A stretch of 64,000 bases of DNA from Pseudomonas nabeulensis (GTDB lineage Bacteria; Pseudomonadota; Gammaproteobacteria; Pseudomonadales; Pseudomonadaceae): positions 1 through 64,000 of the forward strand of contig NZ_QUZT01000037.1 of assembly GCF_004682045.1 (NCBI RefSeq), given 5' to 3'. A program made the translations under genes and the position numbers. The notes under the pieces are model-generated. The model did not search any database. It saw nothing but the letters and a program-made list of their open reading frames with translations, and was not told the origin of the DNA. Positions 44,208 to 53,039 of the stretch are shown in pieces (within the stretch, counting starts at the first letter, position 1; every line of letters begins with the position of its first letter).

Positions 44208-44654
44208 ATGAAAAACCCAGTGCGCTTGGCCCTGCTTTCAGCCCTCTTCACCACCACCCTGGCCCAGGCCGCCGACCTTATCCCCATCGACGTGCACCGC
44301 GATGCCAACTGCGGCTGCTGCAAGAAGTGGATCAGCCATCTGGAAAGCAACGGTTTCAAGGTCAATGACCATGTAGAAGCCGATATGAGCGCCGTCAAGC
44401 AACGCCTCGGCGTGGCACCCCGCCTGGGCTCATGCCATACCGCCGTGATCGACGGCAAATTCGTCGAAGGCCATGTACCCGCCGAACAGGTCTTGGCCCT
44501 GCGCAAGCGCAATGACCTGCTCGGCATCGCCGCGCCGGGCATGCCCATGGGTTCCCCCGGCATGGAAGTGGAAGGCCGCAGCGAGGCCTATCAAGTCATC
44601 GGCTTGACCCGCGAGGGTAAAGACGTGGTGGTGGCTGACTACCCGGCGCAATGA
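44208..44654 (+). CDS. DUF411 metal-binding protein
   Basis: 148 residues. Signal peptide MKNPVRLALLSALFTTTLAQ; mature protein starts near ADLIPIDVHRD. The family CGCCKKW motif (about residue 36), then LGSCHTAVIDGKFVEGHVPA and GMPMGSPGMEVEG with Met-rich clusters, indicate periplasmic Cu(I) or other soft metal binding. The stop overlaps the next gene (ATGA), tying it to a DedA-like membrane protein. Confidence 0.85.
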   Translation: MKNPVRLALLSALFTTTLAQAADLIPIDVHRDANCGCCKKWISHLESNGFKVNDHVEADMSAVKQRLGVAPRLGSCHTAVIDGKFVEGHVPAEQVLALRKRNDLLGIAAPGMPMGSPGMEVEGRSEAYQVIGLTREGKDVVVADYPAQ

Positions 44655-45094
44655 TCGCAGGTTACCTGGGGTTGTTCATCGCGGCGTTCGGCGCCGCGAC
44701 GTTGCTGCCCTTGCAGTCGGAAGCCGTGCTGGTGGGCCTGCTGGTCAGCGGGCATTACAGCCTGTGGCTGCTGCTGGGCATTGCCACCCTGGGCAATGTG
44801 CTTGGCTCAGTGGTCAATTGGTGGCTGGGGCGCTGGGTGGAGCACTTCAAAGAAAGGCGCTGGTTTCCGGTGAGCGACAAGCAGTTGGACAAGGCCCGGA
44901 GCCACTATGCACGCTGGGGGCATTGGACCTTGTTGCTCAGTTGGGTGCCGATCATTGGTGATCCGCTGACCTTGGTGGCCGGCGTGATGCGTGAGCCGTT
45001 ATGGCGGTTTCTGCTACTGGTGACGCTGGCCAAAAGCGTGCGCTATGGCGTGCTCGCAGCCTTCACCTTGCAGTGGGTGTTAATCCCCAGTTAA
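44651..45094 (+). CDS. yqaA: YqaA-type DedA-family membrane protein
   Basis: 147 residues with four helices. YqaA/DedA marks: FGAATLLPLQSEAVLVGLL, GNVLGSVVNWWLGRW, then a periplasmic-face re-entrant region SWVPIIGDPLTLVAGVMRE with the conserved G-D-P. DedA-related proteins support lipid carrier flipping and membrane potential. Translationally coupled to the DUF411 gene. Confidence 0.85.
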   Translation: MIAGYLGLFIAAFGAATLLPLQSEAVLVGLLVSGHYSLWLLLGIATLGNVLGSVVNWWLGRWVEHFKERRWFPVSDKQLDKARSHYARWGHWTLLLSWVPIIGDPLTLVAGVMREPLWRFLLLVTLAKSVRYGVLAAFTLQWVLIPS

Positions 45095-45138
45095 TCCCCT
45101 CCCAACAGCATCCAGGCACCCTTTCCGGAGCCCAGCCG

Positions 45139-46140
45139 ATGCCTTTGACCCGTGCTTTTTGTATTGCCGGCCTGCTGTCCGCCAGCGCCATGCCCGCCTT
45201 CGCCGCCACCTACGGTCCCGAGCTGCAAGGCTTCCAATACCCCTACCCCGTCGAACACTTCACCTTTGAATCCCAAGGCAAATCCCTGCAAATGGGCTAC
45301 ATGGATGTCCCGGCAAAAGGCAAACCTAACGGCCGCAGCGTAGTGCTGATGCACGGCAAGAATTTCTGCGGTGCCACCTGGGAGGATTCGATCAAAGCCT
45401 TGAGCGACGCGGGCTACCGCGTGATCGCGCCCGATCAGATCGGCTTCTGCACGTCCAGCAAACCCGATCATTATCAGTACAGCTTCCAGCAATTGGCGAT
45501 CAACACCCATCAGTTGTTGGAAAAACTCGATATTCAAAAAGCCACGATTATCGGTCACTCCACGGGCGGCATGCTTGCGACCCGATACGCCCTGCTTTAT
45601 CCCGGCCAAACCGAGCAGCTTGCGCTGGTGAACCCCATCGGCCTGGAAGACTGGAAAGCCCTGGGCGTGCCCTATCGCAGCGTCGACCAGTGGTACGAGC
45701 GCGAACTCAAACTCAGCGCCGACGGCATCCGCAAATACGAACTCAACACTTATTACGTCGGCCGCTGGAAGCCCGAGTACGAGCGCTGGGTCGATATGCT
45801 CGCCGGCCTCAACAGCGGCCCCGGTCACACACAGGTCGCATGGAACTCGGCGCTGATTTACGACATGATCTTCACCCAGCCGGTGTACTACGAGTTCAAG
45901 GACTTGCAGATGCCAACCCTGATGCTGATCGGCACGTCCGACACCACCGCCATTGGCAGCGATATCGCGCCACCTGCGGTCAAGGCCAAGCTCGGTCACT
46001 ATGAGGTGCTGGGCAAACAAGTCGCCAAGCTGATTCCCCACGCAACCCTGGTGGAGTTTCCTGGCCTGGGCCACGCGCCACAGATGGAAGAGCCGGCCCA
46101 GTTTCATAAAGCACTGTTGCAGGGTTTGAACGCCCTTTAA
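45139..46140 (+). CDS. Secreted alpha/beta hydrolase
   Basis: 333 residues, signal peptide MPLTRAFCIAGLLSASAMP ending FA-AT. Oxyanion HGKNFCGATW near 74, nucleophile in GHSTGGM (about 140), acid near GTSDTT, and the His in GHAPQMEEP at the end. The ATG at 45139 starts the signal peptide; an open frame further upstream overlaps yqaA and is not real. Probably a periplasmic lipase or esterase. Confidence 0.88.
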   Translation: MPLTRAFCIAGLLSASAMPAFAATYGPELQGFQYPYPVEHFTFESQGKSLQMGYMDVPAKGKPNGRSVVLMHGKNFCGATWEDSIKALSDAGYRVIAPDQIGFCTSSKPDHYQYSFQQLAINTHQLLEKLDIQKATIIGHSTGGMLATRYALLYPGQTEQLALVNPIGLEDWKALGVPYRSVDQWYERELKLSADGIRKYELNTYYVGRWKPEYERWVDMLAGLNSGPGHTQVAWNSALIYDMIFTQPVYYEFKDLQMPTLMLIGTSDTTAIGSDIAPPAVKAKLGHYEVLGKQVAKLIPHATLVEFPGLGHAPQMEEPAQFHKALLQGLNAL

Positions 46141-46166
46141 TCCAACCTTTTTCGAGGCACTCGTGA

Positions 46167-47120
46167 ATGTCGGTACAGATCGCGGTCATTGATGATTGGC
46201 AAGATGTGGCCAGTAGCGTGGTGGATTGGTCGGCCCTTGAGGCGGTGGGCCAGGTGCATTTCCTGCACGACTACCCGGCAGAGACGGCCGTGATGATCGA
46301 GCGGTTGAAGGGGTTCGACGTCATTTGCGTGATGCGCGAGCGCTCCACGTTCGACAAGGCCCTGTTGCAGGGCCTGCCCAAGCTCAAATTGCTGGTGACC
46401 GGTGGCATGCGCAATGCGGCTGTCGATATACCGGCGGCCAAAGCCCTGGGCATTACGGTCTGCGGGACCGACAGCTATAAACAGGCGGCGCCGGAATTGA
46501 CCTGGGCACTGATCATGGCCTCGACCCGTAACCTGCTGGCCGAAGCCAACTCGCTGCGTGCCGGTGGTTGGCAGGTTGGCTTGGGTGGCGACCTGTATGG
46601 CAAGACCCTGGGGGTTCTGGGCCTGGGCAGCATTGGCGGGAAAGTTGCGCAATTTGCTCAGGTGTTCGGTATGCGCGTGATTGCCTGGAGTGAAAACCTT
46701 ACCCCGGAACGTGCGGCAGAACAGGGCGTGACCTGGGTCAGCAAACAGGAACTGTTCAAGCAGGCCGACATCCTGAGCATCCACCTGGTACTCAGCGAGC
46801 GCAGCCGTGGCCTGGTGGATGCCGAAGCGTTGGAATGGATGAAACCGAGCGCACGCTTGGTGAATACGGCGCGTGGGCCGATTGTGGACGAACAGGCGCT
46901 GATCCAGGCACTGGAAACGGGGCGTCTGGCGGGGGCTGCACTGGATGTGTTCGCCGAGGAGCCTTTACCGGCGGATCACCCTTTCCGTCGCTTGCCCAAT
47001 GTACTGGCCACGCCCCACGTGGGCTATGTGAGCGAGCGCAATTACCAGCAGTTCTATGTGCAGATGATCGAGGACATCCAAGCCTGGGCCAACGGCGCGC
47101 CCACTCGTGTGCTTGGCTAA
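46167..47120 (+). CDS. D-2-hydroxyacid dehydrogenase family protein
   Basis: 317 residues. NAD-binding GLGSIGGKV is near 148; catalytic Arg is in LVNTARGPIVDEQAL, Glu in DVFAEEPLPADHP, and His in TPHVGYVSERNY. The usual family lengths and spacing are kept. Reaction likely reduces a 2-keto acid; precise substrate unknown. Followed by a long perfect palindrome. Confidence 0.88.
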   Translation: MSVQIAVIDDWQDVASSVVDWSALEAVGQVHFLHDYPAETAVMIERLKGFDVICVMRERSTFDKALLQGLPKLKLLVTGGMRNAAVDIPAAKALGITVCGTDSYKQAAPELTWALIMASTRNLLAEANSLRAGGWQVGLGGDLYGKTLGVLGLGSIGGKVAQFAQVFGMRVIAWSENLTPERAAEQGVTWVSKQELFKQADILSIHLVLSERSRGLVDAEALEWMKPSARLVNTARGPIVDEQALIQALETGRLAGAALDVFAEEPLPADHPFRRLPNVLATPHVGYVSERNYQQFYVQMIEDIQAWANGAPTRVLG

Positions 47121-47145
47121 CGCACCATCGCGGCGCACAAAACCA

Positions 47146-47280
47146 TGTAGTGAGCGGGCTTGCCCCGCGCTGGGGGGCGAAGCCGCCCCAAATCCATCCA
47201 CCTCGGTCTATCTGAAACACCGCAGCGCTTGGGTTTAGGGCGGCTTCGCCCCCCAGCGCGGGGCAAGCCCGCTCACTACA
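47146..47280. repeat. REP doublet with 43-bp perfect arms
   Basis: 47146-47188 and 47238-47280 are exact reverse complements with a 49-base centre. The arms include GTAGTGAGCGGGCTTGCCCC and GGGGGGCGAAGCCGCCC. It stands between the dehydrogenase gene and glgA. Confidence 0.9.
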
Positions 47281-47636
47281 ATTCTGTGCGTGTTTTCAAA
47301 GCTGCATATGGTTACAAGTTTTTTGTCCTACAAAATCTTCTCACAAAGCCTACAGGCTCTAGGATCTGGCCTAGACTCATGACCGATGGGTCCGATTGAA
47401 AACAAAAACCCCGCAAAAAATCGAAACTTTCCAACTCTGCCGCAGGTCCAGTTTTAAGGTAAGGCGAGCACGCGGCGTTCGGCGCCGATGGCCGTCCATC
47501 CAATCTTTTTTCGCAATCCGTGCAACTGGCATACGCCTTGCCAGTTTGTACAGTGCTTGTGCGCCTGGCCGCAGGATGCGGTCACTCGGAGCTAGTGGCA
47601 GCGGGCCATTAGCCGACCAACAAATGGGAGTGCATT
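47281..47636. other. Upstream region of glgA
   Basis: 356 bases with no convincing gene. The left half has a TTTTTTGT-type AT stretch and runs of A; the right half is GC-rich. The ribosome site of glgA is GGGAGTGC at the right end. I could not assign a sigma-factor consensus with confidence. Confidence 0.5.
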
Positions 47637-49193
47637 ATGATCAGTGCCGCAGTAGATACTCAGGGAGAGCGTTTTAGTCAGCCGGCAGGGGGACCGACTT
47701 CGTTGGCCGACCTGCCCAACACTGTGCGGCCGATCGTGAGTCAGAACCCCAATCGCAAGAAAGTCCTGTTCGTTACCTCGGAGTTCGCCGACCTGGTGAA
47801 AACCGGCGGCCTGGGCGACGTGTCCGCGGCCCTGCCCCGCGCCATGGCTCATCTGCACGATGTACGCGTACTGATCCCCGGTTACCCGCAAGTGATGGAA
47901 AGCGACAACCCGATCCACATTATCGGCGAGCTGGGTGGCCACGCCGCGCTGCCGCCGTGCAAGATCGGGCGCATGGACCTCAAGGATGGCCTGGTCGTCT
48001 ATGTGCTGATCTGCCCTGAACTCTACGAGCGCGAAGGTACGCCCTACGGCGCCAACAATGGCCGCGACTGGCCGGACAACCATATTCGCTTCGCCCGCCT
48101 GGGTTTGGCAGCGGCCGACATCGCCGCCAACCTTGCACAGATTCACTGGTGCCCGGACCTGGTGCACGCTCACGACTGGCCCGCCGGCCTGGCCCCGGCC
48201 TATATGCACTGGCGTGGGTCACGCACACCGACGCTGTTCACCATCCATAACCTTGCGTACCAAGGCGTGGTCAGCCTGGCCTCCACACCCGAGCTGGGCA
48301 TCCCGCCCCATGCCCTGCAACAGGAAGGCATGGAGTTCTACGGCAAGATGTCGTTCCTCAAGGCGGGCATGGCGTACTCCAGCCATATCACCACGGTGAG
48401 CGCCACCTATGCCCAGGAAATCACCACCCCGGAATTCGGCTGCGGTCTCGATGGGTTCCTCGCCAGCAAGACCCAGCAAGGGCTACTCAGCGGCATTCCC
48501 AACGGCATCGATGAGAGTTGGGAAACCTCCACGGACACGCACCTGACCCACAACTTCAATATTGGTGACTGGGACGGCAAGGCGGTCAACGCCGCCCATG
48601 TGCGCGAGCTGTTTGGCCTGCATGACTCTACCGGTCCGCTGTTTGCGGTGGTGTCGCGCCTGGTCTATCAAAAGGGCCTGGACCTTACCGAAGCCGTTGC
48701 CAGCTTTATTGTCGAAAATGGCGGCCAGATCGCGATTATCGGCCGTGGCGAACCGGAAGAGGAACAAGCCATGCGTGAGCTGGCCCTGCGCTTTCCCGGG
48801 CAGGTGGGTGTGCGTATCGGCTTTAACGAAACCGACGCCCGCCGCATGTTCGCCGGCAGCGACTTCTTGCTGATGCCTTCGCGCTACGAGCCATGCGGGC
48901 TGAGTCAGATGTACGCCCAGCGTTTCGGCTCACTGCCGGTGGCGCGCAATACCGGCGGGTTGGCGGACACTATCGAGGATGGCGTGACCGGCTTCCTGTT
49001 CAACGAGTCCAGCGTAGAAAGCTACGAAGAGGCCCTGAGCCGAGCGTTCAAGGTCTTCTCTTTCCCGCGCCTGCTCAACGCCATGCGCTGCCGGGCCATG
49101 ACCCAACCCTTCAACTGGTGCCAGGCGGTAGAACCCTACGCCGAACTGTACGAACAGCTGGTGGCTAAAGCCCTGGGGAAATCCGCGAAATAA
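47637..49193 (+). CDS. glgA: Glycogen synthase (GT5)
   Basis: 518 residues. The N-terminal KTGGLGDV (about residue 49) binds ADP-glucose. The extension of about 40 residues before it (MISAAVDTQGERF) is longer than in enteric GlgA. C-terminal donor site: SRFEPCGL-type RYEPCGLSQMYAQRFG, NTGGLADTI. Makes linear alpha-1,4-glucan. First gene of the glucan/trehalose block, followed 19 bases later by treZ. Confidence 0.95.
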   Translation: MISAAVDTQGERFSQPAGGPTSLADLPNTVRPIVSQNPNRKKVLFVTSEFADLVKTGGLGDVSAALPRAMAHLHDVRVLIPGYPQVMESDNPIHIIGELGGHAALPPCKIGRMDLKDGLVVYVLICPELYEREGTPYGANNGRDWPDNHIRFARLGLAAADIAANLAQIHWCPDLVHAHDWPAGLAPAYMHWRGSRTPTLFTIHNLAYQGVVSLASTPELGIPPHALQQEGMEFYGKMSFLKAGMAYSSHITTVSATYAQEITTPEFGCGLDGFLASKTQQGLLSGIPNGIDESWETSTDTHLTHNFNIGDWDGKAVNAAHVRELFGLHDSTGPLFAVVSRLVYQKGLDLTEAVASFIVENGGQIAIIGRGEPEEEQAMRELALRFPGQVGVRIGFNETDARRMFAGSDFLLMPSRYEPCGLSQMYAQRFGSLPVARNTGGLADTIEDGVTGFLFNESSVESYEEALSRAFKVFSFPRLLNAMRCRAMTQPFNWCQAVEPYAELYEQLVAKALGKSAK

Positions 49194-49212
49194 CCAAGGG
49201 AGGTCTCTATAG

Positions 49213-50958
49213 ATGCCGTCACGGACTCTGGAAACCTGGCCCCACGGCGCAATCATGCTGGACGCGCAACACACGCGTTTTGCCTTGTGGGCGCCAGACG
49301 CGTTTTATGTCAGCGTTGAATTGGAAGGCGGCCGTTCGGTCGCCATGCTGCCCCAGCCGGAAGGCTGGTTTGAAACCGAAATATCGTGCCCGGCGGGCAC
49401 GCGCTACCGCTACAACATCGACGGGGAGCAGGACGTTCCCGACCCGGCCTCCCGCGCCCAGGCTTCGGATGTACATGGCTGGAGCGTGGTGGTCGATCCC
49501 CTCGCCTATCCATGGCGCCACAGCCAGTGGCAAGGCCGCCCCTGGCACGAAGCGGTGATCTATGAATTGCATGTTGGTGCCCTTGGCGGTTATGCAGGGG
49601 TGGAACGCCATTTACCGCGCCTGGCCGAGCTGGGTGTCACCGCGATTGAGCTGATGCCGCTGGCGCAATTTCCGGGCGCGCGCAATTGGGGCTACGACGG
49701 TGTGTTGCCTTACGCCCCCCAAGCCTCGTATGGCTCCCCCGAACAACTCAAGCACCTGATCGACACCGCCCACGCGCACGGCATAGCGGTGATGCTCGAC
49801 GTGGTCTACAACCACTTCGGCCCCGATGGCAATTACCTCGGCCGCTACGCCAAAGGCTTCTTTCGCGAAGACGTGCACACGCCATGGGGTGCAGGCATCG
49901 ATTTCGACCGTCGCGAAGTGCGCGACTTCTTCCTCGATAACGCCCTGATGTGGCTGTTGGAATACCGCTTCGACGGACTGCGCCTGGACGCGGTGCACGC
50001 CATCGATAACCCGGGATTCTTGAAAGAACTGGCCGAGCGTGTACGCCAACAAGTGGACACCGGTCGCCACGTCTGGCTGGTGCTGGAAAACGAATTCAAC
50101 CAGGCCAACCTGTTGGAGCACGATTTTGATGCCCAGTGGAATGACGACGGCCACAACGCGCTGCACGTGTTGCTCACCGGCGAAACCGACGCCTACTACA
50201 GCGACTTCGCCGCCGACACGACGGCCAAACTCGCCCGTTGCCTGGGCGAAGGGTTTATCTATCAGGGCGAGTCCACCCGCCATGGCCATACGCGTGGCTC
50301 GCCCAGCGCGCACTTACCGCCCAGCGCGTTCGTGCTGTTTTTGCAGAACCACGACCAGATCGGCAACCGCGCCCTGGGTGAGCGCCTGCACCAACTCTGC
50401 TCGCCCCAGGCGCTCGTGGCCGCGACCACGTTGTTGCTGATGTCGCCGATGATCCCGCTGATGTTCATGGGGGATGAAGTCAACGCCAGCGAGCCTTTCC
50501 TGTTTTTTACCGACCACCACGGCGACCTCGCCGAAGCAGTACGTGAAGGCCGGCGCAGCGAGTTCGCCGACTTTGCCGCGTTCAAGGACCCCGAGCGCCG
50601 CGAGCGTATTCCCGACCCCAACGCCGCCACCACCTTCCAGCACTCTGCCCCCTCGTTTAACGACTCTGCACACACCCAGCTCTACCGCGAGCTATTGAAC
50701 CTGCGCCACCGCCACATCGTCCCGCACTTGCCGGGCAGCGTGGCATTGGGCGCTCATGTATTGGCGGACGCTGCTGTCACGGCCCGTTGGCGCCTGGGCA
50801 ACGGCAGTGTGTTGCAGATCGACTTGAACCTGAGCGCCACCGCGCTGGACAGCCCAACACCTGAGCACCTGTTATTCGCCACGCCTGCCAACCAGGGCGC
50901 ACACCTGCCGCCCTACAGCGCACGCGTCACCCTATCCCCTGTTGGAGAGCACTCTTGA
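49213..50958 (+). CDS. treZ: Malto-oligosyltrehalose trehalohydrolase (GH13)
   Basis: 581 residues. An N-terminal carbohydrate-binding-like domain (about 1-95) precedes the GH13 barrel: DVVYNHFGPDGNYL, nucleophile Asp in FDGLRLDAVHAI, acid Glu in LVLENEFN, and FLQNHDQIGNRALG. It releases trehalose from the end made by TreY. GGGAGG lies 10 bases upstream of the ATG. Overlaps malQ by 4 bases. Confidence 0.94.
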   Translation: MPSRTLETWPHGAIMLDAQHTRFALWAPDAFYVSVELEGGRSVAMLPQPEGWFETEISCPAGTRYRYNIDGEQDVPDPASRAQASDVHGWSVVVDPLAYPWRHSQWQGRPWHEAVIYELHVGALGGYAGVERHLPRLAELGVTAIELMPLAQFPGARNWGYDGVLPYAPQASYGSPEQLKHLIDTAHAHGIAVMLDVVYNHFGPDGNYLGRYAKGFFREDVHTPWGAGIDFDRREVRDFFLDNALMWLLEYRFDGLRLDAVHAIDNPGFLKELAERVRQQVDTGRHVWLVLENEFNQANLLEHDFDAQWNDDGHNALHVLLTGETDAYYSDFAADTTAKLARCLGEGFIYQGESTRHGHTRGSPSAHLPPSAFVLFLQNHDQIGNRALGERLHQLCSPQALVAATTLLLMSPMIPLMFMGDEVNASEPFLFFTDHHGDLAEAVREGRRSEFADFAAFKDPERRERIPDPNAATTFQHSAPSFNDSAHTQLYRELLNLRHRHIVPHLPGSVALGAHVLADAAVTARWRLGNGSVLQIDLNLSATALDSPTPEHLLFATPANQGAHLPPYSARVTLSPVGEHS

Positions 50959-53039
50959 GCGAAGCGAACCTGGACATCCTCGCCAGCCGTGCGGGCCTGG
51001 CCGTCGATTGGATCGACGCCAACGGCCGCCCGCAACGCGTGGAACCCGACGCCCTGCGCGCCGTCCTCAAAGGCCTGGGCCATCCGGCCGACAGCGCCGC
51101 CGATATCAACGCCAGCCTGCTTGAGTTGGAACAGGCGCAACAAGACAAGCACCTGCCGCCGCTGATGACCATCGACAGCGGAGAAGGCCTCGACCTGGTG
51201 CGCTACTTCGAACCCGACACACCCTGCCGCGTCAGCCTCGAAGACGGCGAAACCCTTGAACTGCGCCTGGACGGCGATGGCGTACTGCCCGGCGTGGTCG
51301 CCCTCGGCTACCACCGCGTGCATATCAACGATCAGGTCTTCACCCTGGCCGTCGCCCCCACCCATTGCTACAGCGTGGCCGACGCCGTCGACAGCCACCC
51401 CGCCCGCGCCTGGGGCCTCAGCGCCCAGCTGTATAGCCTGCGCCGACTGGGCGATGGCGGCTTCGGCGATACCCTGGCACTGGAACACCTGGTGCGCTCG
51501 GCGGCTGAGCGCGGTGCCGACGCCTTGGCCATCAGCCCGATGCACGCGATGTTCAGCGCCGACACCGGGCGCTACAGCCCCTATTCGCCGTCCAGCCGGT
51601 TGTTCCTCAACAGCCTGTACGCGTCTCCGGCGTGTATCCTCGGTGAACGTGAAGTGCGCAACGCCATTGAAGCCATTGGTTTGGCGGATGAGCTGCACAC
51701 CCTGGAACAGCTCACCTTGATCGACTGGCCCGCCGCCGCCCAGGCCAAACAACGGTTGTTGCGCGCGCTGTATGAAGACTTCCGCCAGGGCCAGCACCCG
51801 CAACACGCCGACTTCCTCAGCTTCCGTCAAAACGGTGGCGAAGCCCTGGAAAACCATTGCCGCTTCGAAGCCTTACAAAGCGTGCGCGCCGCTGCGGGCG
51901 ATGATCTCGATTGGCGACTTTGGCCTGAGGAACTCCGTACCCCACAAAGCCCCGTCCTCGCCCGTTTCGCCGACGAGCACCCCGATGAAATCGGCTATTT
52001 CGCCTTCTGCCAATGGCTGATCGCCCGCTGCCTGGAACGTGCGCAACAAGCCGCCCGTGGCAGCGGCATGGGCGTCGGCCTGATCGCCGACCTGGCCGTC
52101 GGTGCCGACGGTGGTGGCAGCCAGGCCTGGAGCCGTCAGGATGAACTGCTCGCCGACCTCACCGTGGGCGCGCCACCGGATATTCTCAACCGCGCGGGGC
52201 AAGGCTGGGGCATTTCCGCGTTCTCCCCCGAAGGTTTGAAGCGCAACGGTTTTCGCGCCTTTATCGAAATGCTGCGGGCCAACTTCGCCCATGCCGGCGG
52301 CTTGCGCATCGACCATGTGATGGGCCTGCAACGCCTGTGGGTGATCCCCAAGGACGCATCGCCCCGTGAAGGCGCCTACCTGTATTACCCGGTGGACGAC
52401 CTGCTGCGCTTGCTGGCATTGGAATCCCACCGCCACCAGGCGATTGTGCTCGGTGAAGACCTCGGCACCGTACCCGACGGCCTGCGGGAAAAACTCATTG
52501 GCCGCTCGATCCTCGGCATGCGCGTGCTGCTGTTCGAACAAAATCACGACGGCCAGTTCAAGCCGATCCTCGACTGGCCAGACAACGCCCTGGCCACCAC
52601 CAGTACCCACGACCTGCCCACCCTCAACGGCTGGTGGCACAGCCGCGATATCGAATGGAATATCCAGCTTGGGCTGATCGATGCGCCCACCGTGGAACAG
52701 TGGAGCGAACACCGCCTGCGTGAACGCCAGGCATTGCGCCAGGCACTGAGCCAGGACCCGCAGAACTTCGTCGATGAGATCCGCAACGACACCGACCATA
52801 TGATCGACGCCAGCGTGCGCTACCTCGGCCATACCCGCGCACCCTTGGTGCTGCTGCCATTGGAAGATGCGCTGGGCATCGAAGAACAAGCCAACCTGCC
52901 AGGCACCCTCGACACCCATCCCAATTGGCGGCGGCGCCTGCCGGGTGAAGCTTCCGCCTTGCTCGACAACGACAACGCGGCGCGCCGCCTCGAACTGCTG
53001 GCCGTGGCCCGCAACCAAGCGCACGAGCGTGACCGATGA
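50955..53039 (+). CDS. malQ: 4-alpha-glucanotransferase (GH77)
   Basis: 694 residues from a TTG start nested in the treZ stop, with GGAGAG just before. GH77 marks: SPYSPSSRLFLNSLYASP, GLIADLAVGADGGGSQAW, the nucleophile in GGLRIDHVMGLQRLWVIP and the acid in VLGEDLGTVPDGLRE. It disproportionates maltodextrins. The N-terminal about 130 residues form the bacterial extension seen in the proteobacterial enzymes. Confidence 0.93.
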   Translation: MSEANLDILASRAGLAVDWIDANGRPQRVEPDALRAVLKGLGHPADSAADINASLLELEQAQQDKHLPPLMTIDSGEGLDLVRYFEPDTPCRVSLEDGETLELRLDGDGVLPGVVALGYHRVHINDQVFTLAVAPTHCYSVADAVDSHPARAWGLSAQLYSLRRLGDGGFGDTLALEHLVRSAAERGADALAISPMHAMFSADTGRYSPYSPSSRLFLNSLYASPACILGEREVRNAIEAIGLADELHTLEQLTLIDWPAAAQAKQRLLRALYEDFRQGQHPQHADFLSFRQNGGEALENHCRFEALQSVRAAAGDDLDWRLWPEELRTPQSPVLARFADEHPDEIGYFAFCQWLIARCLERAQQAARGSGMGVGLIADLAVGADGGGSQAWSRQDELLADLTVGAPPDILNRAGQGWGISAFSPEGLKRNGFRAFIEMLRANFAHAGGLRIDHVMGLQRLWVIPKDASPREGAYLYYPVDDLLRLLALESHRHQAIVLGEDLGTVPDGLREKLIGRSILGMRVLLFEQNHDGQFKPILDWPDNALATTSTHDLPTLNGWWHSRDIEWNIQLGLIDAPTVEQWSEHRLRERQALRQALSQDPQNFVDEIRNDTDHMIDASVRYLGHTRAPLVLLPLEDALGIEEQANLPGTLDTHPNWRRRLPGEASALLDNDNAARRLELLAVARNQAHERDR

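Noticed and set aside
47281..47636. AlgU-type promoter for glgA
   Set aside because: A GAAACTTT stretch resembles a -35 of the AlgU consensus, but no suitable -10 lies at 16-17 bases.
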